Positions 33,200-44,695 of a stretch of DNA of 64,000 nucleotides are shown here, in pieces. The stretch lies in NCBI GenBank assembly GCA_036362985.1, contig JAYGXS010000001.1, forward strand, positions 76,072,648-76,136,647, in the 5' to 3' direction. The stretch's first letter is position 1, and every line of letters starts with the position of its first letter. The notes beneath the pieces are model-generated. The model was not told where the DNA came from. It did no database searches and was given only the letters and a program-made list of their open reading frames with translations. The DNA is from Ligula intestinalis (lineage: Eukaryota; Platyhelminthes; Cestoda; Diphyllobothriidea; Diphyllobothriidae). Made by a program: the position numbers and the translations under genes.

Positions 33200-36100
33200 A
33201 GTGGTGCAGTTAACAGCAACAAAAGCACAGCCAGTTTGTAGGCAAACCCAGAACACAGTTCGAACGTCGCGAGCGACGAAATTCACCATCCTATGGGAGC
33301 AACCGTGACTGAGTGGAATAAGACTCTATCCTGGTTCCGGAAACGCGTGGAGATGAAGATCATCCCCTGGTAACAAGCAAGGGAGCTCGACTTCTTGTAC
33401 TTATCTTGCTATTGGTGACATATCGAGTCAATTCCCGGTATCTAGCTTCTAGAACCGACCGAAATTTTCATTTTCACACAGCGTTGATCCGATCTGCGAT
33501 CTTTCTGCTGGAGGCAGAATAGTGATTAGAAGGTCTCGTATTCTGATGTAAAAAGTTTCGCAGCCTGATATAATGGCAAGGTAGGTCAGTATCTGTTAAA
33601 TTAATCTCTGAAGGTCATCTCAACTTCCAGAACTCAATTACTAGATTATACGTCGATTAATTCGCAATCTATGGAATGAGAAAGTCAACTTTTGGCACGC
33701 CCAGTCATAATTCAGGCTACAAAAGGCGTAGCAGGATAAGGCCGGGGAATTATTGTCACCACTGAGGGACAGGTTTTAGTTTCTTAAGTCCTGTCTCATC
33801 CAGGGGACACATTTATAATTGCAGATGGCACCTAATCACCTCTTCCACTTATTGCACTCGTGACTTACACAAGTGAGAAGTTCGTCCAGCTGACCAATTG
33901 GGTTTTCGATTTAAATAAGGAGCTGCTGAGTTGGACACGAATCTAAGTGATCCTCGTATTACCGACAGCCTTGCGTTAAAGCTCCATTGGGGAACCCATT
34001 TCCGTGTCCTAATTTAAACCCTAACTCTAACCTCAACTTTAGCTTGAAGTCTAGTCCTCCTAATCCTAAACTTCCAAATCCTAACAATAAACCTCCTAGC
34101 CTTCAGCCTTGCAATAACCCAAACCCAAACCTCAGCCCTTCCCGAAATTTAGAACAAGGCAACTGTCGTACGGGGTTCCATATAACTGCACCTTACCGGA
34201 CTGCCGTCCAGGTCCCTAGAGCCAGCTTGTTCTTCATACCTCTACAAAGTTTCCAGTGGGGTATGTGTGCAATAATTTCTGAATTAGTGATGTCATGCAT
34301 CCGCGCAGGATTCCATCCCCAGCGACAAGAAGAGAGCAGGGCATTTGTGAGGTTTTTGAACACACTGGTTACCTGTGCTACACGAACAATTTTATGCGGG
34401 CTGAAAATTTATATACCATTTTTATTAAATTTAGCTTAGTACTTATTGCTTTGCCCATCTTTGATTGTCATTACCACTGGAGTAAGGTGGGTGGAGAAAA
34501 AAGGAGATTGTGTACAGTTGCTGTGCAAATCTGCGTCACTGTAAACCAGGCCCCATGCAAGTCACCGGTGTTGCCTCCTCTCCAGTTGGGGCGCACTGTA
34601 GACGTTGTCGCCTGAGACCGAGGAACTGCCGATTATTGGTTGCTTTCGTGAAGTCCTGGTGCGTGTAGGGCCCGCACAGACGAACCTTGTCAGACACTGC
34701 GTTCGAGTCCCGCTCGGTCACCTTGGCTCTGTCTTGCCACCAGTCCCGATGCTTGAGATACGACAGAGTGCAACAGATGCTGTGCTAGTCTGCTATCATT
34801 ATAAAGTGATTCGCGTGCAAGTCGCCACCCTGCGTCTAACATTTTCTGCGGCACACGGCAGGCACTGTCAATGCTACGGCAATCTCCTACATCTGGGGAC
34901 TAAACAATGTCAGTAGTCGATCTGACGGAACTGTGGGATACAGAACAGTCTATTCAGGAACCTGAGATAGGAGTGTCCAAACTGTTACGAACTAGTCAAT
35001 AAAAACAAAGTCGTTTGCAGATAAAAGCACGTGCTTATTCAACGTCTTATTTACAAGCTGTGTAAAGCTAATTCAAAGCATATTTAACCGAGTAAAATAG
35101 AGGCAGTTGAACGCACTGCAGAACCTTGGAAAGCCAGGACTGCACATCGTTGCTCCAATTAGTCTTGAAACTCAACAAGTGCTTAAAGGTGCCTTAACAA
35201 AGATTAAAAACGATTATTTACCACGTATGCTTTCTTGACAAGATATAAATAGAGAGGTCCTATTTTGCTAAACGTTTCAATCTATCCATTTAAGATGTAG
35301 GAAAATGATCAAAAATGGGAGTTTCTTACGTGAAATGTATATATTTTAAGAGGATAAAGAGGTTTAGTAAAGGCCAAGATAGCTTTCCAATCCAGTCGGT
35401 GTTTTGCTTCTTTTTTGCCTCAATTCCTTTTACACAGAAAATAGCGTCGCAGTTTTCCCACCATGGTCACTAGCCAAAATGTCCTTTATGTGCTTAGCCG
35501 GCTCTCTGTGGACGCATGACCCAGCTGCCAGGCGTTTTGCCTATCGTCTTGTCACAGTGCTTTCCATGTAGTTTATAACGCTAGAAGTTTTAAAGTCAAT
35601 CAAGGGTCGTCTCTCAGTAGATAACCGACCAATATAAGGGAGACACCTGTAGTAACTTCTGAATTATTTGCCTTCATCAGGCTTACAAATCCTTGTTCTA
35701 AACCCGTAAGATCTGACAGCTGGACCTGGATCATTTATGCATCGAGCACCTGAGTTAAAAGAGACGCTGACTTATCCATAGGGCCTGTGTCCGTATTCTG
35801 TCCTACAGTCAGGTAATAGTGCTGGATGCAATTCTCTTTTGATAAAAGTAAGTCTTCCAGACTAAGCTGGGCTCTTACAAGCTGCTTGGTCCCGACTGCG
35901 TCTCCACAGGCTTATTCGATAATCGATCTTTCAGACTATCTAAAGTTCACTAACATCTTACAACGAAGCAGCATGTTTTTGAGGTTGAAATGCAATGGTA
36001 TACGTAAAAATGAATCAAAAGGGTAAATGGAAATGTATAGGGGGGTGTAGAAGCCCCGGATCGGCATGTGCGGCCAATTACTGCATACTAAAGACTTTTA

Positions 36101-36750
36101 AAACTCATAACATTTATTGCTCGATGGTCGTAACCATCAGACACTCATAAAGCAAGGAGGTAGTCTCGACACCCATTCGCACGCGATCCCTGCAATCAGC
36201 ACATCCCTGAACGTATGCGAACCTTCAACGACGGCGGTTTGCAAGTTATCCTCGGGTCAACTAAGTAGAACACACCATTAACACCGCGTCACTGGCATGA
36301 ACTACGACACGCTAGAAAATAGCTTTAAGAAGATTATTTAAGTACAGATTTTTTCTCTACCAGTCGTGGTTGTCTTTCCTCGGCCATAGTCACTGCGTTG
36401 AAAGCCACTGCGAATGATAGGTGTTTTTGCCGATACAAACTTTGTAAGTGGTGACCGATTGCAGCCGTTGGTAAATTACAGGACTGGCCCCCCGTTTGCA
36501 TGACTCGCTGTGACTTGAGAAGAAGACAAGCTGTCCTCAGCACCTGGCCGATGGAATAGCGGGTTATATGACCGCATAAGTGACGGTTTTAGTGGGTAGT
36601 GTCAACAAAAGAAGGTTCCCCCAAATCACAAGTTAGGCAAGACGGTGTTAGTAGCAAGAGCTTCGCTGCGTTAAAGTAGCCTTGGAACAGCGCCAAAGGA
36701 TTTCATTCCATCTGAATAAAAAAGTCCATTCGATGCAGCTAGTAGTATGG
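33200..36750. other. Unassigned, with a degenerate CCCTAA-type patch
   Basis: Positions 34010-34135 (+) are a degenerate array of CCTAA-like units (AAACCCTAACTCTAACCTC, CTCCTAATCCTAAAC, AATCCTAACAATAAACCTC). This is what decayed TTAGGG-type telomeric repeat or similar satellite would look like. No gene is recognised in the rest. Frames at 33987-34439 and 34605-34916 are unsupported. Confidence 0.35.
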
Positions 36751-36885
36751 GTAAAATGACATAACGGACAATGACAAAGGAGCATTGAATTGTCACTTCT
36801 GACTTATTACAATATTTGAGGTTCGAACCCGCAGCTTGTTACTTTGAAGTATGGATGCCTTAGCCGTTGTGCCCTGGGCTCGCTG
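36745..36885 (-). repeat. tRNA-headed SINE with decayed hammerhead segment
   Basis: In reverse complement: a tRNA-like head at 36885-36818 (A-box-like CACAACGGCTAAGGCAT, B box GGGTTCGAACCTC), a short linker, then AATAAGTCAGAAGTGAC, AATTCAATGCTCCTTTGTC. The last part keeps the order of the type A 3' half (GCCAGAAATGAC, ATTCCAGTCTCCTTTGTC) with several changes. Confidence 0.5.
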
Positions 36886-37179
36886 CCCTGCCAGTTGCGA
36901 TTTGGTACACTAACAGTTGTAGTGGGATGCTCACGGATCGTGGTACTGGGCATCCTCCACCGGTTGTGGCTTGGGATTCACTCTCGAGCCCCGAATGCAG
37001 CCAAACGATGACTGGTATCAGAGGCAGAATAAAATTATCGGCAGTTAAAAGAGAGAAAGGAACGAAAATTTCTAGTTTATTGACCATCATTCACCAGTCA
37101 TGTCTAATCCCAGGTGTTACTGAATTTTTAGGGCCTTTGACGTTTAACCACTAGCTTGTGAATTTGTGCCACGGAGTTT

Positions 37180-37255
37180 GCAACACCTGGAGTTGAGTAT
37201 AGCCGTCTGAAAACGCCTAATAAGCCAGAAATGGTCATTCCAGTCTCCTCTGTCG
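37180..37255 (+). repeat. Type A hammerhead segment, 5' box lost
   Basis: CAACACCTGGAGTTGAGTATA (the linker also found in the copy at 42315-42446), then CCGTCTGAAAACGCC, TAATAAGCCAGAAATGGTC, ATTCCAGTCTCCTCTGTCG. The GAAA box, stem III UGG..CCA-type pairing and CCAGUC are conserved, but CTGATGA has become TCTGAAA. Confidence 0.55.
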
Positions 37256-38079
37256 TTTTCGGTAATGCTATTTTGTATGCGATATTAACGGTCTTGCGGT
37301 TGCTGACTAACCTCGAGAGTGAGCCCGAAGCACAATGAGATACCAAATAATAGGTTCACAAATATTCGTCAGAATAATTACGCCAATCGCATCCTCAATC
37401 CTCACACCGCTCCGGGTTGGGATGGTAGGACAACGTCAGGACGACTGAGTGGGTGCATAGATGCAGAAATCGCAACGTCTACTCAACCCGTCTTAGCAGG
37501 CCACAACTACCGCGCCCCTAAGTCAGCGTCTACAAGGCTCCATTGAAGAGACGTCAGATTTGATGCAAGATATGTGGGTACAATAGCTATTGAACTGGGA
37601 GTCTGAGATCTGCCTTAGCCCCAACTCTACTTTCCGTTGACGGCAACAGAAGTTTAAGTAGGGCACCTCATGTACCCCAGTATTTTTTCCTAGGGCAACG
37701 GTGATTATAGGGATTCTATGGGTGAGGAATTACGATAAGCTGTGGACTATACTTAAGTTACTGCTGCATGCATTTCATTTATTTTATTTTATTTGGAAAT
37801 GTTGATTTATATATGTAGATTTTCATAATCTGCATTGTCGTTTAACGTATTGCGGATCAACCCAATTATCAAAATGCAGGTTTCATGAAAGTCCTATAAA
37901 AATAGAAATCGTGGTTTGTAGATCATCTACTTCATCTTATCTGAGTTTCAACTTACCATTCTGGAGTTAGATAAGTAAAGTCCACGGTGCGAAGCGCCAC
38001 GCATACCGGCAATTTACATGCGAAACAAATTTCTCCCAGCGGCCGCAGGAAACAACTTAACCTACCCTGAGAAGAAGAA

Positions 38080-38150
38080 GACTCGATCGCTGGAACAATA
38101 CGTTTATTAGTCTGACGTTTCGACATTCGTCGCGGATTCATCATCAGAGA
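38080..38150 (-). repeat. Type B hammerhead repeat
   Basis: In sense (minus): CTCTCTGATGATGAATCC, GCGACGAATGTC, GAAACGTCAGAC, TAATAAACG, TTGTTCCAGCGATCGAGTC. CTGATGA, GAAA and the ACGUC block are all intact; stem II is weak. It lies about 800 bp upstream of the PLE at 38900-40300 and in the opposite orientation to it. The sequence after it (AGTAAGAAACAGTGGCAGAAACGG) resembles the one beside the type C copy at 61723-61815, which also precedes a PLE RT. Confidence 0.55.
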
Positions 38151-38899
38151 GATGAGTAAGAAACAGTGGCAGAAACGGGACCAGTTTAAACTACTTTTTT
38201 CTCCTTTCCACTTACTTCTAAAAATTTCCTTCACTGCCTATCCTATTTCTCAACCATAAAAACTCTTTTGACCACCATTTCTATAGGACAAAATGCTGGG
38301 ACTAGGATTATAAGAGGTGCATTACTTAAATTCCCTTTGCCCAGTTGACGAATTCCCTAGCCCCTACTGATGGGCGTCCTAATATGTTCACAGAAGTGTG
38401 CTTAAACTCCCAGCTTTCGGTGGGAGCTTTTTAGCTCAGTTGACTACAGCGCTGGCTGTACAAAAGCCTTCGTCTTCTTGGTGTGAGCACGAATGTCATG
38501 GAGGCCACCGATTTTTTTACAAGTGGGTCAAATGAAATTTAAAAAAACTTTTGCTTCTTTATAGTGAGAAGCAAAGCACTGGATTCAATTGGAAGTTGCT
38601 CCCTCCCCCGTGTACCAGTGGGGCGTTTGGACATGTTGGCCTATTGATAATGAGATTGGACGTGCACCATAAAGTACCCGTCGATTGCGTGCCAAGCTCG
38701 TGAGCACATTGGCGCAAAAGGTGCAATGCGACTGGCCGCTTATTAACCGTTATCGGTGGACCAAAACTTAACAACGGTGGGGTGTATGACATTCTGGTCT
38801 GCCCTCTCCAGCCCGATGATGACGAATTGATCACTCAAATACCGAGTTTTAAAAGTCGGTCTTTGCTACTAAAGAGTCCATGACTCGAGCTGTTGCAAG

Positions 38900-40300
38900 A
38901 CTGACTCTACTATGGACTCAGAAATCAGTGAACCCCTTGGTGTGCCTTTCGCTTGCTTGTAGACGTTGATTCATTATTTACCAAGATGCCTTTGTGTGAA
39001 ACGATAGGTATCGTTTGTGCATATTCTTCCGAAACTCTCCTGCCTCCCGAAATATTACGAGACTTATTACAATTGTGTAGAAAGGATGTCCAATTTCTAT
39101 TGAATGGCTAACTATATCGACAAATTGACGAAGTCGCGATGGGAAGTTCACTTGGACCGATCTTTGCTGTCATATTTGTGGGCCATCCAGAGGAAAAGCT
39201 ATCCTCAAAATTGAACAAAAAAACACTCTATAGAGGAGGTCTTCGTGATTGTTGACAACATCAAAGAGGCCGAAGAAATACTGTTTGCAATGAACAATTT
39301 GTATCCCAAGATTAAATTTATAATGGAACAGGTACGGGAGAACCAGGTTTCCTTTCTAGACGTTCACATGTCCAGGCAGTAAGATCGCTCCATTATACGA
39401 ACTGACTTCCATAAGAATAAATGGAAAGAACAGTACCTGCATCATCTGAGTTTTTTTCTTATTCAATGAAAAAGTAACTTAGCATATTCCCTCTTCTGGA
39501 GGACGATAAAAATCTGCTCCATGGATACATTGGATGCATTAATAGCCTGCCTCAAAGAAACCATACTCAAGTGGGGATATCCAGCACAGTTTATCGACAA
39601 AAATAACCAACCCTTTCGGCCCAAAATTACGGAAAAGTCAGTTCCTAAATAGCCTGTTTTCATAACCATGCTCTTTAAGGGCGATATCATTTTAAATACT
39701 ATCAAGAGACCCATACTTAACACCATTGAAAGGACATATTTTGCTGCTGAACTCATATTCTGCAATCCAACAAGGTCCTAAAAGTTAGATATGCGAAGGA
39801 CGCCTTACCGGTGCACGCCACTTCAACTGGTGTTTACGAATTCACATGCAATTGTGAATGCAAGTACAGATGGCGAACGCAACGTCAATTAGCAGTCAGA
39901 GCCAAGGAGCACTTGCCTAGTTGGTTATTAAAACAGGAAAATATAACGCCACTTTCGTTCATTACTGAACGTTTGCTAGATACGGCTCATTCTGTTGACC
40001 CCGAAACTTCTTTCCGAGTACTTGTTCGGGCACGAACAACTCGTACCCTACGCTACCCAGAGGCAGCCTATAGACGGCAGTCAAACCCCAACCTATGTGA
40101 AGAGTTGGCGCATGTGATTAACTTAACCTTGCCTTACACATTTCCCTGTCCACCTTTTCGTTTTTTCGTAACTTTTACCTTCCAAATCGTTTTAACATAC
40201 TTGCGTTACTGATTAGCCTTCCCGACCCTTTGTGTACGAATTCTATTTTGTCCTTGTTATGCAGTGTGAGGAAGCAGCTGATGAGCACTCTCGAAATTTA
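38900..40300 (+). pseudogene. Penelope-like element, RT plus GIY-YIG (best copy in window)
   Basis: From 38959 a plus frame reads VDVDSLFTKMPLCETIG, LLPPEILRDLLQLC, a stop, then YRQIDEVAMGSSLGPIFAVI (39116-39170), the PLE RT block around the GSPLGP motif. A frameshift follows, and the catalytic YxDD has decayed to IVDN near 39245-39260. Next come NNLYPKIKFIMEQVRENQ, VSFLDVHMSRQ, HHLSF, a DTLDALIACLK block and WGYPAQFIDKN. 39811-40212 is a GIY-YIG domain (GVYEFTCNCECKYRWRTQRQ), with GVY for GIY and YRW for YIG. Stops, frameshifts and lost catalytic residues make it inactive. The extreme N-terminus is missing. CTGATGAGCACTCTCGAAA at 40277-40295 may be a terminal hammerhead-like motif. Confidence 0.85.
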
Positions 40301-40361
40301 TGGATCCATTAAATTCTCACGAATAGAAGCAAATGTGCGTGCCCCAGGTTTTTATTGTAAA

Positions 40362-40445
40362 GAAGAAGAAGAAGACGCGATCTCGGGAATGGCAGTTATA
40401 CTGTCCTGAGCTTTAGGCTTCACACAAGAGGCCATTAAGTTCTGC
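40362..40445 (-). repeat. Type C hammerhead-repeat 3' end, degraded
   Basis: In sense (minus): GTGAAGCCTAAAGCTCAGGACAG, TATAACTGCC, CCCGAGATCGCGTC, TTCTTCTTCTTC. AAGCTCAGGACA is the type C signature; GAAA has become TAAA. It ends in the TTC tract typical of the family's 3' terminus. Confidence 0.5.
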
Positions 40446-40759
40446 TGTTTATGCAATCTTCAAATTTGCACCTGGGAAAAAGATGCTTTAAATTGCTTGA
40501 AAAGTGTTTCCTCGAAAACTGACTACGTTTTGCAACAGAACTTCGAGATTCAGAATATTCGGGCGTATCCGAAGCAATTATCTATTTTACCGCGTCTATT
40601 TTGTAGGTGTCATTCGAGAGTTTCGAATGTCAGAGCCTGGACCATAGAATTACTGAGGAACATGCCAGCAAAATACACTATGACCCTGCTTAGTGAGAGA
40701 CTTACCCATTTAAGTCTATCCAACAATGAAGTTGACAAACTGACTTTAGCGTTATAAGC

Positions 40760-41330
40760 TGGCGTGCCTAGGAGTGATACGATGAGCCGGAGAGAAGTGC
40801 CCTCTGTGTATACTACAGTTCAATATGTCTTTGAGTTAAAACCTAACCCAACAGCCATCAATTATATGTAAAAGTACATAACATCGATAAATTACTTAAC
40901 ACTAAGAACATCTATAGGTTTCCTTCTCCTGTCGTGACGCATTCGTGACATGCTAACCGCAGGACTAGGGGTTGTGTGTTTTGGTGGGTCCATGAAGTGG
41001 CAGACAGACGCCCATTTACGCATCACTCGACGATGCTGAACTCAAGGCCAGGCATTGGTTCATTTCTGCACATTCCTGTAAGGAATATACCAATTGCAGC
41101 TACACCGCGATGATTAAAGAGCGCCCGACATGACCGACTCCCTTCATCTTTTTTTTCATCTTTACACTCCTGGCTACTCAACACAGCGATAATGCCCACG
41201 TTCCCCGCCGTTTGAATTAATGCGTTCTCCTTTTAACGAGAGACACCTCTACACACACACATACACACACACACGCACACACAATACTCGTGTACACCAC
41301 CAGCATTCTGTTCACGCGCACGCAGAATCG
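40760..41330. other. Unassigned; (CA)n at 41250-41283
   Basis: An imperfect CA microsatellite is the only recognisable feature in this interval. Confidence 0.5.
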
Positions 41331-41339
41331 CATGCAAAC

Positions 41340-41930
41340 GAGCGCAGCACGAACAATGCCTTCACGCTTTGCTAGTGCAGAGCGAGGATAAGCAGTACCG
41401 GCTGAGGGGAGGGGGGCGGGGTTGGGGGAAGCCAGCAGAGCCCACGACTTCTCGACCGGAAAGATTTACGGCTGCGCAGATCGCGTCATCAGCCTCATCA
41501 GCATGATGGCCCCCTTGTGCCTTAGAGGCCCCTGTTTCGCGGTGGCGGCGGCGGCTACATCAAAGGCGAGCGCGCGCGCGCGCATCCCGGCCTTGGGCAG
41601 CATAAATCAAACAGGAGGGGAGGAGGAGTAGGAGGGCGGCTGGATCAGTGGTGCTATGCCCGCCGCACTGCATCGTGTGGGTGCGTGCGTGTGTGCGGCT
41701 TGTGGAGTGCGCCAAGGAACGCGCGTTCACAGCAGGCGCAGCTGAGTCACACAGGTGCGAAGGCCCCACAATTTATTGCCTTGGCTCATGGCCCTAACGT
41801 CGCGCGGCCGCAGCGCCGTGTGCACTCGCGCCTGTAAGTACAACCACCACGACGACGACGGCGGTGGCGGTGGCGGCGGCGGCGGCGGCGGCGGCGACGG
41901 GAACACCGGGCCCCTGCGAGCATGGCCGTC
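41340..41930. other. CpG-rich patch with GGC tract
   Basis: CpG-dense sequence with CG runs at 41570-41582 and a (GGC)n tract at 41859-41896, standing in an AT-rich neighbourhood. It looks like a CpG island. A CTGTAAGTAC string at 41833-41842 resembles a splice donor, but I cannot support an exon. The 166-codon frame at 41755-42255 owes much of its length to the GGC tract (polyglycine) and shows no domain. Confidence 0.45.
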
Positions 41931-42314
41931 CAACTTATCAACATGCCGAGGGCCTATTTATAAAAAGACACTCGGCGTGCTTGGACCATCCTACACATGC
42001 GAGTGGGACGAAGGCCGAGTTTCAATAGTACTATCCTCTCGCTCACCCGTGCCACGAACAACGCCCAGCAGTACCGTGCTTGATCTAATGTGTGTAACCC
42101 TGGGAAATCGAGAGCGTTTCGTTCCACTTGCCGTGAATCGTAGCATTCACTGTAGTAAAAATGGATACAGAAGTATTTGGTTGAATCGATTTACGAACTT
42201 AGACCGGAAGTGCGGTTTTGATAAGTATAACAAACGATCTGAACAGTGCTTCTAAGAGCAGATTACATTCAGACGAAATGCCGGCTAATTGAACATCTCC
42301 GACGAAGACCAGGG

Positions 42315-42450
42315 AGACTGGAATGACAGTTTCCGGCGTAGTAACCGTCATCAGCCAGCTATACCCAACACCAGGTGTTGCACTATCCGAAGTTCGAACC
42401 CGCGACCTGTTTATTAGAAGTCCAATGCTCTAACCATTGAGCCACAGGCT
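42315..42450 (-). repeat. Complete tRNA-headed SINE with hammerhead-like 3' segment (type A)
   Basis: In reverse complement the unit has three parts. First, a tRNA-like head (42450-42384) with A-box-like GTGGCTCAATGGTTAGAGC and B box GGGTTCGAAC. Second, a linker TGCAACACCTGGTGTTGGGT. Third, a hammerhead segment: AGCTGG, CTGATGA, CGGTTACTACGCCG as stem II, GAAA, CTGTCA, TT, CCAGTC. Stem I CUGG/CCAG plus a G-U pair is good and both catalytic boxes are intact; stem III is poor. GTCTCC follows, as in other copies. This is the clearest head-to-tail copy. Confidence 0.65.
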
Positions 42451-42459
42451 CATTTTCTC

Positions 42460-44600
42460 GTTAGGTTACATCGGGAATAATGATCCTGGTGGTCCAGACT
42501 GAATCGCAAGGCAGAACGGTACCAGTTGGTCCCGTAACCGACGGGTGAGCGCTTATCCAACAATACCACGTCCTTTTTGAACCATTAATGATGACAAGAA
42601 CGCTACTAGATTGAGAATGAGGATCTTTTGGCACCACCTCGGTAGCAAAAAACAACCAACCAGATTTCGGCGGACCCACTGGCAGTTGTTTTTATCTCTA
42701 ACAGTGTCCTTCTGTAGGTAACTGCTCCCAATGATCTACCACTGCTGTCTGTACTCACTGACGTGCAATGAATTTTTTTAGCAAAAACAGCAAAATTTTC
42801 AAATAATGATTTATTTTTGGTTGAACAACGTATGGGCACCGTACAGAAGTCAAAATACTTATATGGGGAATGACAGAGGAAAATATAAATGGGCCTCCGT
42901 CACACCTACGATCCACTTTCGACTATTTGGATTCTGGAGTACAATGTAGGATAGGCTCAGGAGCATTTGCGGCAGAGAACTTATTATGAAGACCAACAAA
43001 ATCATTTGATTTTTGCCTCATTTACTCTGCAGGACAACTATTGAAGTAATGAAGGCTTTACGGTTTTCCGTCTGCCCAACGTTCCTGCCGAAGTGATGAA
43101 CCCATTGCAGTTGAGGTGGTCAGGTTGCTTCGTCTACATTAGCAATAAGAACCAGGAAATGTAAGAGTACATTACCCTGTCCCTACGTTGTCGTAGCCCT
43201 TTGAGCAATAGCCCTGCGGGCAGAGCCAAATATTTCAAACCAAAATTCGCTTTTTTTAAACAGTTCTTCAGCTCAGAAATCATTGCTTTCAATATTTTCT
43301 AGACGAAATAGCACAGCAAATGAGACTTTTTATAAACCAAAGTTCTACTGGCTAACTCTTGCAGACTTCTAAAATTATTCGCAAGCTGGACGGATATCCG
43401 AGCATTTGGAAAGTCAGGTGGAGTTATTTGAGGGTGGTTGATGCAAGAAACATTTGTTGATAAACAAGGAAGAATAGTGCTAATCGGGAACAATGCTTTT
43501 CATGATTAATTGATACGTTTACATTCCTTTTCCAGCAGCGGTCAAGCAATCTTTGGTTTTCGCCCCACGCCGCAATTCAATGAAGTACATGATTTTTTCC
43601 TAAATAGAAGCAAGCACAAAAGACAAATTCGTAGCGAGACTTGCCCTTGTTATCTGGGTATTTTTTTCAATTTACATGGCTTCTATTTTCCTCTAACCGG
43701 TCATTTAAATTACTTTATATCATCTTGACTCTATACCTTCAGACAGAGGATAAAAACGGTCCAGTTGACAACGTTTATTCCATTCAGAATCTCAGTCTCA
43801 CACAATTGCCTCACGAATAGCTCTCCATAAGTCGTCATCCCCAACAGAGGACAAACGCCACTCTTCTTCAACGTCAAATTCCAAATGTTCCTTTTGAAAC
43901 CCCAGAAAACACGGTTGAGGTGTATACTCAAGCACAGTACAAACTTACCAAAGTGAGGTCAGTTTTAGGGAAAGATAAGCAAACGCCTTTGAGTTCTCAA
44001 TAATTACAATAATTCTAAACACTTTTGCATCATTATATACGAAACTGGCATCGGCAAGGGACGTGCCCTTGATTGAACCGAAGAGGTGATAATAAATGAT
44101 TTGCGCATCTGTTTTATTTTCTTCTCCTTTAAGTGCTTGATTGATATTTCCTATGGTTTCTTCTACAGCCCACGCAACTGTAAACTGCTAAGAGAAAATT
44201 GACCGACTTCGTCTTATTCGTCGTTCACGTTGCTACACCTTCGAGGCAAACAAAGAGCTGGCTGTATGCGGTAAGATAAGGAAATAAATGAAAACTGAAT
44301 ATTAACAAAGAAATGCAGCGTAAACTGAATAAATAGCCAGGAATTTCAAGTTGTCTGAAATTTTTCAAATAATAGAAATTTGTTTTTCCTGAAGCATTTT
44401 ACGGGAAATAGGTACGGACGCGGCAGAAGACGATTGTCTTCCGACGCCTAAGAGCTAACAAAATTTTAGTTTCTTAATAGGCTTCGGAATTCGACTCGCT
44501 TAGGATGCACCTGCCGCTGTGGGAATAACAAATACGCCCGCTTTCTGACTCAAAAAACATTTTTATTTTTTCTTTGTCAGAGAGAAACCCAAAGAAATGT
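42460..44600. other. Unassigned stretch
   Basis: No domain, RNA gene or strong repeat recognised. Frames around 42461-43931 are short and without family resemblance. Confidence 0.3.
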
Positions 44601-44604
44601 TCTC

Positions 44605-44695
44605 TAAAGAAGCCAGGGACATTGGAATAACCAGTTCTGGCCTACCAGCCACCCTCGGCCACTGACACTTCAACCTTAGGCACTAGTTGAACCTA
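44605..44695 (-). repeat. Type A hammerhead segment, heavily decayed
   Basis: On plus GGGACATTGGAATAACCAG, TTCTGGCCTACCAGCCACC, CTCGGCCACTGACAC and AACCTTAGGCACTAGTTGAACC. This aligns block by block with the reverse complement of type A (GGAGACTGGAATGACCA, TTTCTGGCTTATTAGCCATC, ATCAGCCAGTCATACC). In sense CTGATGA reads CCGAGGG, so the core is lost. Confidence 0.45.

Noticed and set aside
34640..34720. tRNA-like head with B box GTTCGAGTCCCG
   Set aside because: No A box at the right distance and no repeat partner recognised.
41755..42255. 166-codon protein with a polyglycine tract
   Set aside because: Much of the length comes from the GGC tract; the rest has no family resemblance and composition changes midway.
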